Below, in pieces: positions 16,156 through 26,377 of a DNA stretch of 64,000 nucleotides. Location: assembly GCA_903908285.1 (NCBI GenBank), contig CAIVRH010000003.1, positions 1 through 64,000 on the forward strand. The letters run 5' to 3'. The translations under genes and the position numbers were made by a program. This stretch comes from an uncultured candidate division Zixibacteria bacterium. GTDB lineage: Bacteria; Zixibacteria; MSB-5A5; SM1-73. The stretch's first letter is position 1. Every line of letters starts with the position of its first letter. The notes under the pieces are model-generated. The model did not search any database. It saw only the letters and a list, made by a program, of their open reading frames with translations, and was not told the origin of the DNA.

Positions 16156-18009
16156 ATGTCAGAAGCTAAGAATAATTCCACAGTCGTATCAGAGAATCAC
16201 CCAGTAACTAATATGGGAAAGCTTACGCCGACTTTGAATGAAAGTAGTATTCAGGATGGGATATGGCAATTGAATACTATTCTGAAAAATATGATGTGTG
16301 GTGTGCACATAATACAATGCGATCATACCATCAAATATCAAAATCAACTTATGGTGGAACGATTTGGCGATTTAAGGGGGAGCAAATGCTATCAAGTTTA
16401 CTTAAACTCCGATCGTCCTTGCGAAGGCTGTCCCGTGGGAAAAAATCCGCTTACCGATTCCTTTGAGCTGCGGGGAATAAGAGCCAAAGACGGAAAGAGC
16501 TACCGGTTGCTCCTAAGTCCATTAAGGATTTCGGATGAAGGTGTGGATGTGTTGGAAGCGTTTCAAGAAATGACGGAGGAAAAGACCAGCGAAGAGAAGA
16601 TCACTTTTATGACGGGTATAGTAAACCATACTCCCGAATCGATAATCGCCACCAATCAAGAAGGAAAGATAATTTATTTGAATCCTGAAACGGAGAAGAT
16701 GTTTGGTTATACCTCAGAAGAGTTAATGGGAGAAGAGCTGGAGATACTAACCACAGAGCTGTATAAGGAAAGAATTCAAAATGAAATATATAAGATAGCC
16801 GTATGCGGACGGGTATGGAATGGTGAGCTTTTGAATCGGCGCAAGGATGGGAAACTGTTTTATGTATCTACTTCGGTATCCAAGATGATGGATCGGGAAG
16901 GTAATTTCATCGCTTTGATCTGGTTCCAGAGAGACATCACCCAGACCAAAAGATATCAGGAAGAGATGATAAAAATCGAGCAGGAGAAAGCCGAGACTCT
17001 GCGGATTTTGCACGAAAACGAGGCAGCCATAAACCGCAGCTTGAACAAAGCCAAACGGGAACTGCAGGAAAAAAATCTGGAGCTGGAGAAAAGAACCTAT
17101 GAACTGGAGGGAGAGAAGAGGCGCTTGAAGGAAGCTTATGAGAAGTTAAATCAGATGCAGGCGCAACTCATTCAGTCGGAGAAGCTGGCATCTTTGGGTC
17201 AGCTCTCTGCGGGAGTAGCGCATGAATTAAACAATCCCATCAGCTTTATCCATTCCAACCTGGGAACGCTAGGGGAATATGTCAGGGACATCAGGAACCT
17301 TTTAACCAAATATTCCGAACTGGAGAAAGGCTTGTCGGCTAACGAGTGCTATAACCAATGGTTGAACCAGATCGTTGAGCTAAAAGGAGAAATTGGCTTA
17401 AGTTTCATTCTGGAAGACTTTGATAAGATCATCAACGAATCCAAGGAAGGGACTCACCGGGTCAAAACCATAGTCCAAAACCTGAAGGATTTCTCATATA
17501 GGGACAAAGGAGAAGTTCAGCTGGCAGACATCAACCAAGGCATCGAGAGCACTTTGAACATAGTCTGGAATGAGCTAAAATATAAGGCAGAGGTTATAAA
17601 GGAATACGGTTCCATTCCCAAGATCGAGTGCTTCCCTCAGCAGTTGAATCAGGTTTTCATGAATATTCTGATGAATGCAGCTCAAGCTATTGAAACAAGG
17701 GGGGAGATAAGGATAAAAACCTGTCAAAAAGGAGAAGAGGTGGTGGTGGAGATAAGCGATACCGGTATGGGAATTCCCCCGGAGAACCTTAAACACATAT
17801 TCGAGCCATTCTTTACCACCAAAGATGTTGGGAAGGGAACCGGTTTAGGCTTGAGCGTGGTGTATGGGATAATTCAAAACCACAAGGGGAAGATCGAAGT
17901 GGAAAGCGAAGTCAATAAAGGATCGAATTTCCGGATTACCCTTCCGGTAAGAAATTCATCCATCGATGAACCGGATGCAAAAGAAATTAAAGAGGTAAAA
18001 ATCGAATAA
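16156..18009 (+). CDS. Soluble PAS-PAS sensor histidine kinase
   Basis: The protein has 617 residues and no transmembrane helix, so it is a cytoplasmic sensor. PAS 1 (~38-150) carries a cysteine cluster KCYQVYLNSDRPCEGCPVG that could bind metal, Fe-S or act as a redox switch. PAS 2 (~155-280) has NHTPESIIATNQEGKIIYLN and ends DITQTKRYQ. A coiled coil spans ~275-345. The HisKA phosphoacceptor is His356 in GVAHELNNPISFI. The ATPase has its N box at NQVFMNILMNAAQAI, G1 at DTGMGIP and G2 at GKGTGLGLS. Catalytic motifs are complete. The receiver gene 128 bp downstream is the probable partner. The signal is unknown; its place beside the ArsR/thiol cluster makes a redox cue plausible but unproven. 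Confidence 0.92.
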   Translation: MSEAKNNSTVVSENHPVTNMGKLTPTLNESSIQDGIWQLNTILKNMMCGVHIIQCDHTIKYQNQLMVERFGDLRGSKCYQVYLNSDRPCEGCPVGKNPLTDSFELRGIRAKDGKSYRLLLSPLRISDEGVDVLEAFQEMTEEKTSEEKITFMTGIVNHTPESIIATNQEGKIIYLNPETEKMFGYTSEELMGEELEILTTELYKERIQNEIYKIAVCGRVWNGELLNRRKDGKLFYVSTSVSKMMDREGNFIALIWFQRDITQTKRYQEEMIKIEQEKAETLRILHENEAAINRSLNKAKRELQEKNLELEKRTYELEGEKRRLKEAYEKLNQMQAQLIQSEKLASLGQLSAGVAHELNNPISFIHSNLGTLGEYVRDIRNLLTKYSELEKGLSANECYNQWLNQIVELKGEIGLSFILEDFDKIINESKEGTHRVKTIVQNLKDFSYRDKGEVQLADINQGIESTLNIVWNELKYKAEVIKEYGSIPKIECFPQQLNQVFMNILMNAAQAIETRGEIRIKTCQKGEEVVVEISDTGMGIPPENLKHIFEPFFTTKDVGKGTGLGLSVVYGIIQNHKGKIEVESEVNKGSNFRITLPVRNSSIDEPDAKEIKEVKIE

Positions 18010-18136
18010 GAGAATGGGCGGAAGACCATGCAGCTGGAGAAAATAGAAAGGTTAGAACCCTGAGCGGAATTTAAGTTTCAATTTTCTTGGAATAATCTGT
18101 TCCGCCGGTCGCAGTGATTTATGAATGGGGGAGTTT

Positions 18137-18673
18137 ATGCTGAGTCCGAAAATACTGATAGTGGATGACGAGGAGAACATTTTAAATGCCCTTCAGCGTC
18201 TGTTCCGAAAAGAGAACTACCGAATCCTGACTGCCATAAGTGCCGAAGAAGCTTTGAAGATTATGGAAGAGCAGGAAGTAGACTTGGTAATTTCAGACTT
18301 GAAAATGCCGGTTACCAACGGGGTGGAATTTTTTACCCAGGCCAAGCAGATAAAACCGGATGCTTTACGCATAATGCTTACCGGTCATGCCGATCTTAAA
18401 TCGGTTATGGAAGCCATCGAAAAAGGGGAGGTTTATCGGTTTTTGCTAAAACCCTGGGATGATGACGAACTGAAGATGACCATCAAACAGGCTTTGGAAT
18501 TCTACTATCTACAAAAAGACAATAAGACCTTAACTCAGACCGTCAAAAAGCAAAACGCTATCCTCAAGGAACTGGAGAATGAATGTCCGGGTATCACCAG
18601 CGTTAAAAGGGATCGGGACGGAACCATTATATTAGATGTGGAAGAAGTGATCAACAAATATGATGAAAAATAG
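18137..18673 (+). CDS. Receiver-domain response regulator without recognised output domain
   Basis: The protein has 178 residues from ATG 18137 (GGGGGAG upstream); an in-frame ATG at 18125 is less likely. The receiver domain has acidic pair DDEEN, phosphoacceptor Asp54 in ISDLKMPV, T/S position in MLTGHADL and Lys in FLLKPWDDDELK, the variant typical of RpfG-like receivers. No HD-GYP or DNA-binding domain follows: only a coiled-coil helix and a ~30-residue tail (CPGITSVKRDRDGTIILD). It is probably phosphorylated by the kinase just upstream and acts through protein contacts. Confidence 0.9.
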   Translation: MLSPKILIVDDEENILNALQRLFRKENYRILTAISAEEALKIMEEQEVDLVISDLKMPVTNGVEFFTQAKQIKPDALRIMLTGHADLKSVMEAIEKGEVYRFLLKPWDDDELKMTIKQALEFYYLQKDNKTLTQTVKKQNAILKELENECPGITSVKRDRDGTIILDVEEVINKYDEK

Positions 18674-18987
18674 TAAGAACCCAGTAAAACTCGTGACATC
18701 AATTTAACTGTTAGTTTTCCTTCGCTTTACACCGTCCCAGCGCTAATTTCGTCTCTATCCGTCTAATCTTTCATCCTCCCAGATAAGTTCCTACCGGAGC
18801 ATAACAATAATCCAGATTAATCCAAGATTACACCATAGGTTATCCTAACTGCGGAAAAATTTCGATGGGGGAAAATGAAAACCCAACTACCCCACTGCAA
18901 CCCCGATTCTTAAATTACCGTCTAATAACCCTTTACCTTTTACTATTTGAAAAAGAAGAAAGTACCAGGAAAAAAACAAAAAGTAAG
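18674..18987. other. 314-bp convergent intergenic region, nothing recognised
   Basis: This AT-rich spacer lies between the response regulator (plus) and the PpiD-like gene (minus). I see no clear hairpin terminator, RNA or ORF with an RBS. Confidence 0.3.
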
Positions 18988-20793
18988 TTACTCACCGGAT
19001 TCGCGGTAGTATGCACTCCGGTAGTCCTTGATATCAGCATGTTTCCTTAATTGGGAGAACCAATCTTGGTATACTTGTCCTTGCTTTTTCTGCAAAACCA
19101 CATAGGCAAGCGAATCCTTTTCGGTGTTAAATAGACTGTCACTGGGGGAGGTAGTGGATATCAGCTGTATGATGAAAGCACCTAGACTGGTTAGGACCGG
19201 GGATGAGGTCTGTCCCGGATGGGTTAAAGAAAAAGCTTTTCCGATAAATTCCGGAGCACCGCTGATTTCCGGCAGGGGGGAGTTTCGGGTGAATTCAACC
19301 GGTTCTGTATAGGTAGCATTGTTTTGTCCGGCTGCATCTTTTAAGCTTTTTCCTGCATTAATCTGGGCAAAAATAGACTGGGCTTTCTCAAAAGCCAAAG
19401 CATCCGTTTTGTTTTTGGATAAGATCTGTTTTATGCTAGCTTTGGCTTCCTCCAAAGAGGCAGTACCTGCGGGTTTTTTGGATTTAACCTGAAAGATGTA
19501 ATATCCCTTGGCGGTTTCAATGACATCGCTGACTTTCCCCACTTCATTCTTAAAAGCGAATTCGTCCACTTGAGTATTTCTTCCAACCCCCCGGATATTT
19601 CCACCCCGGGTGAACCACCCGGTCTCCAATACCGATAGTTTTTCTTCAGTTGCAACCTTGGAAAGATCGGAGTTACGTACTTTTTCGGAAAAATCATCCG
19701 CCGCGGTTTTGATAATAGTAGAAGTTGCCTCCGAAGGGGATATCTTCAGAAGTATATGGCTGGCCTTTACCTCTTCCTTTCCCCCTTCGTTTCTTCTGTC
19801 GGTGACTTTTATCAGATGCCAGCCGAATTGTGTCTTAACCGGTTCCGATATCTCCCCGGGTTTTAGAGCATATGCGGCTTCCTCGAATTCAGGGACCATC
19901 ATACCTTTCCCAAACCAGCCCACGTCACCACCATTCACCGCTGAGCCTTTATCGTCGGAATAATCCGTAGCCATTGCAGCAAAATCCTCACCTGACGCGA
20001 TGTCGTTTTTTATCTCCAGAAGCCTTTTGCGGGCTTCTTCTTCGTCTGCCGGGCTGGCTTTTTTCTCAAACCAGACATAACTTAGATCAGCACTCTCATC
20101 GCTTTCAAATTCCTTTTTATGCTCCTGATAATATACGCTGATCTCGTTATCGCTTACCGGGATGCTTGCGTTCTGGAACTGATAAGATGGCACCAGAAGA
20201 TATGCCACTTTAATCTTCTGGTTCTCATCCCGGTAATATTCCTTGGTCTCGCTATCCGTAACCCGAACCAATGTGATGATGGATTGTTGCAATTTACCCA
20301 TTAGGAGATTGGGGCGAATATAATCTTCCACCTGTTTCCAGGGAACCCGCGGATCGTTCAACGCTTGCAGGTATTTCTGGTAATCGAATTTTCCATCCTT
20401 GGTCTGGAAAGAAGGATTCTGCTGAAGCTCTTTGGGCGGATACCGTCTTAAATATTCGTACAATTCAGCATCGCTGACATTGATTTTCCTCTTGCTGACT
20501 TCCTGATTCAACAGAATCTGGTTCACCATATTATTCCACACATCATCCCGGATCTGATAAGAGGTCTGTTCGTCAACATCCCCTTTCTCCTTCTCGGTCT
20601 GTCTTAAGGCCTGGTCATAATATTGCTGGAAGGTGACTGCCTGGATGTCCTCACCGTTTATGGTGGCAATGATTCCGGCCTTTTTGTTCTTGGCGGAGAA
20701 TTCCATTCCCCAGGCAAAGATGATAGTTCCCACAAATGCGGCGATGACTATCCAGAGAATCTGCTTGGTCAACTTTCTCATTAATTTCATCAT
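18988..20793 (-). CDS. PpiD/SurA-like membrane-anchored peptidyl-prolyl isomerase
   Basis: The protein has 601 residues. An N-terminal anchor helix (residues ~10-27, ILWIVIAAFVGTIIFAWGM) is followed by a SurA_N-type chaperone region (INGEDIQAVTFQQYYDQALR and on). Two parvulin (PPIC) domains lie at ~235-335 (DYSDDKGSAVNGGDVGWFGK, GQ-like GEISEPVKTQFGWHLIKV) and ~338-455 (VKASHILLKISPSEA ... GYYIFQVK). Domain order matches PpiD, which assists folding of outer-membrane and secreted proteins in the periplasm. RBS AAAGGAGC lies upstream. It lies downstream of nuoN on the same strand with a 231-bp gap, so it probably has its own promoter. Confidence 0.9.
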   Translation of the reverse strand: MMKLMRKLTKQILWIVIAAFVGTIIFAWGMEFSAKNKKAGIIATINGEDIQAVTFQQYYDQALRQTEKEKGDVDEQTSYQIRDDVWNNMVNQILLNQEVSKRKINVSDAELYEYLRRYPPKELQQNPSFQTKDGKFDYQKYLQALNDPRVPWKQVEDYIRPNLLMGKLQQSIITLVRVTDSETKEYYRDENQKIKVAYLLVPSYQFQNASIPVSDNEISVYYQEHKKEFESDESADLSYVWFEKKASPADEEEARKRLLEIKNDIASGEDFAAMATDYSDDKGSAVNGGDVGWFGKGMMVPEFEEAAYALKPGEISEPVKTQFGWHLIKVTDRRNEGGKEEVKASHILLKISPSEATSTIIKTAADDFSEKVRNSDLSKVATEEKLSVLETGWFTRGGNIRGVGRNTQVDEFAFKNEVGKVSDVIETAKGYYIFQVKSKKPAGTASLEEAKASIKQILSKNKTDALAFEKAQSIFAQINAGKSLKDAAGQNNATYTEPVEFTRNSPLPEISGAPEFIGKAFSLTHPGQTSSPVLTSLGAFIIQLISTTSPSDSLFNTEKDSLAYVVLQKKQGQVYQDWFSQLRKHADIKDYRSAYYRESGE

Positions 20794-21024
20794 GGTGGAT
20801 ATTGCTCCTTTATTTTAAAATTCAAACCCAGCTAATATACTAACAATTTACGATTTAGCAAGCTTTTTAATTTAAAGATTTTTTGCATTCGATGGTCATT
20901 ATCGGTTGAGTATAACTTTTCTAAAAAGATTCAGTCTTTTGGATAAACGAAAAAATTCCATTAATCTGTTTTAAAGTAACGACAGAACAGGAAGAAGTGG
21001 TCAAATTTCTTAGAATGCTATGAT

Positions 21025-22461
21025 TTAATAAAGGAATACCATTGCTGCCTGGTTAGCTAAGTTTAGGAAAATGTGAGGAAAGATACCAAAAAGTAAAACA
21101 CCAATTACCGAAATGATCAGGGCAGTTCTTAAAGCAGGAGAAACAGTTATTGCTTGCGGGTTCTCATCGATTGAATTTTGAAAATACATCTGCCTGACTA
21201 CACCCAGATAGTAATATAATGATATCACGCTGGTCAAGATGGCTACCACTACTAACCAGATATAACCCTGTTCTATGGCTGAAGAGAAGAGATAGTACTT
21301 TCCCATAAATCCAGCCAATGGCGGGATTCCCACCAACGAAAGCATGAACACCGCCATCATGGCGGCTAAAGCGGGGGATCTACGGGAGAGTCCAGCGTAG
21401 TCTTTTATTTCATCACTACCGGTGCTGTTACTGAAAGTTATGGCGGTGATAAAAGCTCCCATATTGGCGAACATATAGACAAACGTGTAAAAAGCAACAG
21501 AAGAAACACCGGTGGCGCTGGCAGATACTACACCAATCATGATATACCCGATCTGGGCGATGCTGGAGTAAGCCAACATTCTTTTTATGTTGGTTTGAAG
21601 CAAGGCGATGATATTCCCGATGATCATGGCCAGGCTAGCTAATACTGCTATCAGCAGTACCCAGTCCACCTGAAAAATTAGAAATGCCCTAAAGAAAATC
21701 CGTAAGAAAGCTGCGATACCCGCTGCCTTGGAAGCGACGGAAAGGAAAGCGGTTATAGGGGTAGGAGCACCTTCATACACATCCGGAACCCACATGTGAA
21801 ATGGAACTAAAGCCAGTTTGAAGCCCAGCCCGGCGATCATGAAGATGAAGCTCAAGATGAGGGCGGGACCGATTTCCCCGGTCGCCAGATACTTAACGAT
21901 CAAAACGGTCTTTATCTCTTTCAAGAAAGTCGTTCCAGTAAGCCCGAATATCAAGCTGATGCCGAAAAGCAAAAGGGCCGACGACATTCCTCCCAGGATC
22001 AAATACTTCAACCCGGCTTCGCTGGATTTGAAATCATCCTTTCGATATGCCGCCAAGACGAAGAGGGGAATAGTGGTCAATTCCAAAGACACATATAAAG
22101 TCAAAAGTTCCCCGGCGGAGGCAAGAAACATCATCCCCACCATGGAGAGCAGGATCAAACCGAAATATTCCCCGGGATAGGAGGAGAGTTTCTTGGTATA
22201 TTCAACAGATGAAAGGATGGTCAAAAAGCCGGTTATCAGGAAGATCAGATTGAAGAAAGTGGCAAACGAATCCCCGTGAAACATTCCCCCGAATAAATCC
22301 CCTTTCTGAGATATCACCACCAGGATAATGGTTATAATCAATCCCAGGAGCGCCAGATAAGCCAGATTGTACTTCTTCTCTTTGCGGAAGAAATCAACCA
22401 CAAATATGAGAATAGCCCACAAGAACAAAAATGTTTCGGGTAATAAGAGCTGATAGTTCAT
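21025..22461 (-). CDS. nuoN: NADH-quinone oxidoreductase subunit N
   Basis: The protein has 478 residues, usual family length, with about 14 hydrophobic helices. It is an antiporter-like subunit: PFHMWVPDVYEGAPTPITAF carries the discontinuous-helix Pro and acidic residues of NuoN, and LAYSSIAQIGYIMIGV is the family signature. It forms a proton-pumping module in the membrane arm of complex I. It is the last nuo gene, 99 bp after nuoM; that gap holds a small CCGCC...GGCGG hairpin. Confidence 0.95.
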   Translation of the reverse strand: MNYQLLLPETFLFLWAILIFVVDFFRKEKKYNLAYLALLGLIITIILVVISQKGDLFGGMFHGDSFATFFNLIFLITGFLTILSSVEYTKKLSSYPGEYFGLILLSMVGMMFLASAGELLTLYVSLELTTIPLFVLAAYRKDDFKSSEAGLKYLILGGMSSALLLFGISLIFGLTGTTFLKEIKTVLIVKYLATGEIGPALILSFIFMIAGLGFKLALVPFHMWVPDVYEGAPTPITAFLSVASKAAGIAAFLRIFFRAFLIFQVDWVLLIAVLASLAMIIGNIIALLQTNIKRMLAYSSIAQIGYIMIGVVSASATGVSSVAFYTFVYMFANMGAFITAITFSNSTGSDEIKDYAGLSRRSPALAAMMAVFMLSLVGIPPLAGFMGKYYLFSSAIEQGYIWLVVVAILTSVISLYYYLGVVRQMYFQNSIDENPQAITVSPALRTALIISVIGVLLFGIFPHIFLNLANQAAMVFLY

Positions 22462-22560
22462 GTCAAGTTTTTAGATTTAAGATTCTCCGCCATAAGCGGA
22501 TCCGCCTTCGGCGGAAAAATTCAAAATATTAGGATCTTCCTTATTCCATTTTCCCTTAAA

Positions 22561-24033
22561 TTATCGCACCGCCAAATGAACGATATTTTCCACGGTTGCT
22601 TTGATCATGTTAGCCAAAGGAGAGGGGAAGACACCGATACCGATCATTAAGATTGCCAACGGAACTACGGTGAATATCTCCCTGGCAGAAATCTCGGATA
22701 ATCCTTCCCACTTTGTGTTAAAAGTGCCTAAGAACATGGCCTGGATCATTCGCAAGAAATAAGCCGCGGTTATCACCACCCCGATGACTGCGAGGGGAAC
22801 GATCACTTTGAATGCGGGATAGGAACCGATGAACACCATGAATTCGCTGATAAAACCGGACATTCCGGGAAGCCCTAATGATCCCAGGCAGAAGAGTATC
22901 ATCAAACCGGAATAGACCGGGAGTTTTATCCACAACCCGCCAAAAGCGCCTATCTCCCGGGTATGCGCCCGCTCGTAAAGCACCCCTACCAAAAGAAACA
23001 GGGCACCGGTGATCAGTCCGTGTGAAACCATCTGGAACACACAGCCGGAGATACCGGTTACCGTAACAGCGGCAATCCCCAGCATGCAATAACCCATATG
23101 GCTGACCGAGGAATAAGCGATCATCTTCTTCAAATCCTTCTGCGCCATGCAGACCAAAGCTCCATACACTATATTTATCAAAGCCAAGATGGCAATGGGT
23201 ATGGCAAAATACATAGCTCCCTGGGGGAACATGGGATAGCTGATTCTCAAGAAACCATATGTCCCCATTTTCAGCAGAATCCCGGCAAGAATAACGGAAA
23301 CTGCGGTGGGGGCATCCACGTGAGCATCCGGCAACCACGTATGGAACGGGAAGATGGGGACTTTGACCGCAAAGGCGACAAAAAAGGCAGCAAAGGTCAG
23401 AAGTTGAAAACTCCGGGTAAGCAAGGGGGTCTTTTCGATCAGAACCATTATGTTCAGAGTGTGCGGCTCCACGTTGAAGTAGAGGGCCAGAATCCCTATC
23501 AGCATAAAGAGTGAACCGAATAATGTGTATAAAAAGAACTTGATGGCGGAATATTCTTTTCTCCCATGTCCCCAGATGCCGATCAAGAAATACATGGGAA
23601 CCAAAACGATTTCCCAGAAGATATAGAAAAGGAAAAAGTCCAACGCAGAAAACACACCCATCATCCCGACTTCCAGCAAGAGGAGGAAGGCGAAATATTG
23701 CTTAACCTTTTCTTTTATGTCGCCAAAGGAATAAATAACCGACAGGAAACCCAAAAGCGCAGTCAAGAAGAGCATGGGGACGGATAATCCATCTGCACCC
23801 ATAAAGTAGGTAATGCCCAGGGAGGGGATCCAGTCGAATTTCTCCACGAATTGTATCTGGGAGGTGGAACCCTGGTAACGGGAAAGAAGGATAAAAGATA
23901 AGACTAAGGGGATGAAAGTGAAAAAAGCCGCCAGATACCGGACTAACTTATCCTGCCCTTCTTTGGTAAACAAAATAACCACCATCCCCAACAACGGGAT
24001 GAAGGTCATCAGACTCAAAATAGGAAAGTTCAT
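22561..24033 (-). CDS. nuoM: NADH-quinone oxidoreductase subunit M
   Basis: The protein has 490 residues, polytopic. It is the antiporter-like subunit M with the characteristic conserved block FAFAVKVPIFPFHTWLPDAH (Lys and His of the proton path) and KKMIAYSSVSHMGYCMLG. The early acidic residue in FLFYIFWEIVLVPMYFLIGI is the conserved helix-5 Glu. It pumps protons in the membrane arm of complex I, between NuoL and NuoN. Confidence 0.96.
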   Translation of the reverse strand: MNFPILSLMTFIPLLGMVVILFTKEGQDKLVRYLAAFFTFIPLVLSFILLSRYQGSTSQIQFVEKFDWIPSLGITYFMGADGLSVPMLFLTALLGFLSVIYSFGDIKEKVKQYFAFLLLLEVGMMGVFSALDFFLFYIFWEIVLVPMYFLIGIWGHGRKEYSAIKFFLYTLFGSLFMLIGILALYFNVEPHTLNIMVLIEKTPLLTRSFQLLTFAAFFVAFAVKVPIFPFHTWLPDAHVDAPTAVSVILAGILLKMGTYGFLRISYPMFPQGAMYFAIPIAILALINIVYGALVCMAQKDLKKMIAYSSVSHMGYCMLGIAAVTVTGISGCVFQMVSHGLITGALFLLVGVLYERAHTREIGAFGGLWIKLPVYSGLMILFCLGSLGLPGMSGFISEFMVFIGSYPAFKVIVPLAVIGVVITAAYFLRMIQAMFLGTFNTKWEGLSEISAREIFTVVPLAILMIGIGVFPSPLANMIKATVENIVHLAVR

Positions 24034-24125
24034 GGGGTCTTTTTTCCTCCTTTAATTTACCGAATTATATTTTCTATCATATTAATAAATCCGGAGATTT
24101 TTACTCCGGAATTTCATTCTAAGGG

Positions 24126-26054
24126 TTAACTGAGTTTGAACAGTATTATGAGAACCAGGCCAAAGAAAATAACGAAAGCATAATTCTGCAATTGTCCCGT
24201 TTGTATCCTCCTTAGGCCGGATCCGGTTCCCCGGGCGAGGGAAGCAATTCCGTTTACCGCCCCATCCACTATGTGGCTGTCGAACCACTCCTTTACATCA
24301 GATAAAAAGACGGTGAAATTCCCAGCACCATTCACCAGCCTATCCACCACTCCCACGTCCACCCGGTTAAACAGAAAACCGGAAAGCTTCATGATCGGAT
24401 TGATGATTATGATCTGGTACAACTCGTCGAAGTAATATTTATTATAAAGCACTTTATAGGGGAAGGGAAACTTGGCTTTCAGTTTTTCCGGGGAGATGGA
24501 TTTTTTATAATACATGGCATAGGCCAAATAAATTCCGGAAAGCGCTACTAAAGTGGAAACGATCATCAAGATATAGTTCGGTTCCGCATGGTGCGGTTCC
24601 TGGTGAAAAACGAAAGAGCCGTAGCCGTGTTGTAGCCACGGTATGCCAACCCATCCGGCAAAGACGGAGAGAAATGCCAGGATCATCAAAGGAACAGTCA
24701 TTACTTTAGGGGACTCATGCGCATGTTCGAACTTGTGCTGATCCCGGGGTTTTCCAAAGAAGGTAACAAAACAGAGACGGAACATGTAGAAGGCGGTCAT
24801 CCCCGCCACTAAAATTCCCACGATGAGAAATATGGGATTGGGATAATGGCTGGCTACGGTCAGGATCTCATCTTTGCTCCAGAATCCGGATAAGGGGAAG
24901 ATTCCGGCGATGGAGAGGGAGGCGATGATGAAAGTAATAGCTGTGATCTTCATTTTAGGATAAAGCCCTCCCATCTCCCAGATATCATTAGTTTGCGTGG
25001 CGTGGATCACGCTTCCTGCACCCAAAAACAAAAGAGCTTTGAAAAATGCGTGGGTATACAGATGGAACGTTCCCGCCGTATATCCGCCCAATCCCAGTAC
25101 CATGATCATATAGCCGAGCTGGCTGATGGTGGAGTATGCCAATACCCGCTTGATGTCATTTTGAACCAACCCGATGGAGGCAGCCATAAAGGCGGTGATG
25201 CATCCGATCGAAGCCACCACCAGTGCGGCGTTTGGGGCTGCCAGGTAGATGGTCATGGTTCTGGCAACCAGATATACTCCGGCCGCCACCATGGTCGCGG
25301 CATGAATCAATGCAGAAACCGGGGTAGGGCCCTCCATGGCGTCTGGGAGCCATACATGTAGTGGAAACTGTGCTGATTTCCCGACTGCCCCGGCAAAAAG
25401 AAAGATGGCACCTAAGGTTAAAATACCGAAAGGTATTTGCCCGGTTTCCACCGCATGAAACATTTCCCTGAAGTTGAAAGTTCCGGCAGCGGTGGTCAAA
25501 ATCAAAATCCCGACGATGAATCCCAAATCCCCGGTGCGGGTGGTGATAAATGCTTTCTTTCCCGCATCGGAGGCGGTTTTCTTTTCAAACCAGAACCCGA
25601 TCAGAAGATAGGAGGTGAGACCCACTAACTCCCAGAAAACGAATATCTCCACAAAGTTGTTAGCCAATACCAATCCCAGCATGGAGAAGCTGAACAGGGA
25701 GAGAAAGGAGAAAAAGCGGGAGAAGCGGGGGTCACCTTGCATATATCCCACCGAATAGATATGCACCAGCGACGAGACGGTACAAACCACGAACAGCATG
25801 ATAGCGGTCAAAGAGTCGATCAATATTCCCATTTTAACCTGGAAGCCCATGAGATTGAGCCAGGTGAACTCGAATTCCGAAGGCACCGGATTCTTCAATA
25901 CACTTGCGATCACGATCACAGAGAAAATCCAGGACAAGCAGATGGCACCGATCGAAATCAGCGAGCTAAGCTTTTGATTACGACGAGTGAAGAATACAAT
26001 CGTGATGAAAGCCAATAAGGGAAGTAAAGGTATGATCCAGGCAAAAGATAGCAT
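24126..26054 (-). CDS. nuoL: NADH-quinone oxidoreductase subunit L
   Basis: The protein has 642 residues, typical for NuoL. Hallmarks are VFWELVGLTSYLLIGFWFEK, GKSAQFPLHVWLPDAMEGPT and LAYSTISQLGYMIMVLG. The C-terminal extension runs through a long amphipathic region (FDSHIVDGAVNGIASLARGT) to a final anchoring helix, matching the lateral helix HL of distal subunit L. It pumps protons at the distal end of the membrane arm. It starts 12 bp after nuoK. Confidence 0.96.
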   Translation of the reverse strand: MLSFAWIIPLLPLLAFITIVFFTRRNQKLSSLISIGAICLSWIFSVIVIASVLKNPVPSEFEFTWLNLMGFQVKMGILIDSLTAIMLFVVCTVSSLVHIYSVGYMQGDPRFSRFFSFLSLFSFSMLGLVLANNFVEIFVFWELVGLTSYLLIGFWFEKKTASDAGKKAFITTRTGDLGFIVGILILTTAAGTFNFREMFHAVETGQIPFGILTLGAIFLFAGAVGKSAQFPLHVWLPDAMEGPTPVSALIHAATMVAAGVYLVARTMTIYLAAPNAALVVASIGCITAFMAASIGLVQNDIKRVLAYSTISQLGYMIMVLGLGGYTAGTFHLYTHAFFKALLFLGAGSVIHATQTNDIWEMGGLYPKMKITAITFIIASLSIAGIFPLSGFWSKDEILTVASHYPNPIFLIVGILVAGMTAFYMFRLCFVTFFGKPRDQHKFEHAHESPKVMTVPLMILAFLSVFAGWVGIPWLQHGYGSFVFHQEPHHAEPNYILMIVSTLVALSGIYLAYAMYYKKSISPEKLKAKFPFPYKVLYNKYYFDELYQIIIINPIMKLSGFLFNRVDVGVVDRLVNGAGNFTVFLSDVKEWFDSHIVDGAVNGIASLARGTGSGLRRIQTGQLQNYAFVIFFGLVLIILFKLS

Positions 26055-26066
26055 ATTACGGTTTTC

Positions 26067-26375
26067 CTACCATTTCATAATATTAATGTTATCCACGTTG
26101 ATTCCCTTGAAATTCCTGTATATCAGCAAAACAATGGCCAGGCCGACGGTGGCTTCCGCAGCCGCGATGGTTATGATAAAAATGGCGAATATCTGCCCGA
26201 CCAAAGCGGTGGGGGTTACAAATCGCGAGAATGCCACAAAATTGATATTGACCGCATTAAACATCAACTCGATGGACATCAGAATCCCGATGGCGTTTCG
26301 ACGGGTCAATACCCCGAATATCCCAATACAGAATAGGATAGTGCTCAAAGTAAGAAAATGATTTAGTCCGATCAA
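26067..26375 (-). CDS. nuoK: NADH-quinone oxidoreductase subunit K
   Basis: The protein has 102 residues in three helices. Conserved membrane glutamates are visible in [20 protein letters not shown] and [20 protein letters not shown]. It forms part of the proton path in the E-channel with NuoJ and NuoA. It starts two bases after the nuoJ stop codon, so translation is likely coupled. Confidence 0.95.
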   Translation of the reverse strand: MIGLNHFLTLSTILFCIGIFGVLTRRNAIGILMSIELMFNAVNINFVAFSRFVTPTALVGQIFAIFIITIAAAEATVGLAIVLLIYRNFKGINVDNINIMKW

Positions 26376-26377
26376 AG

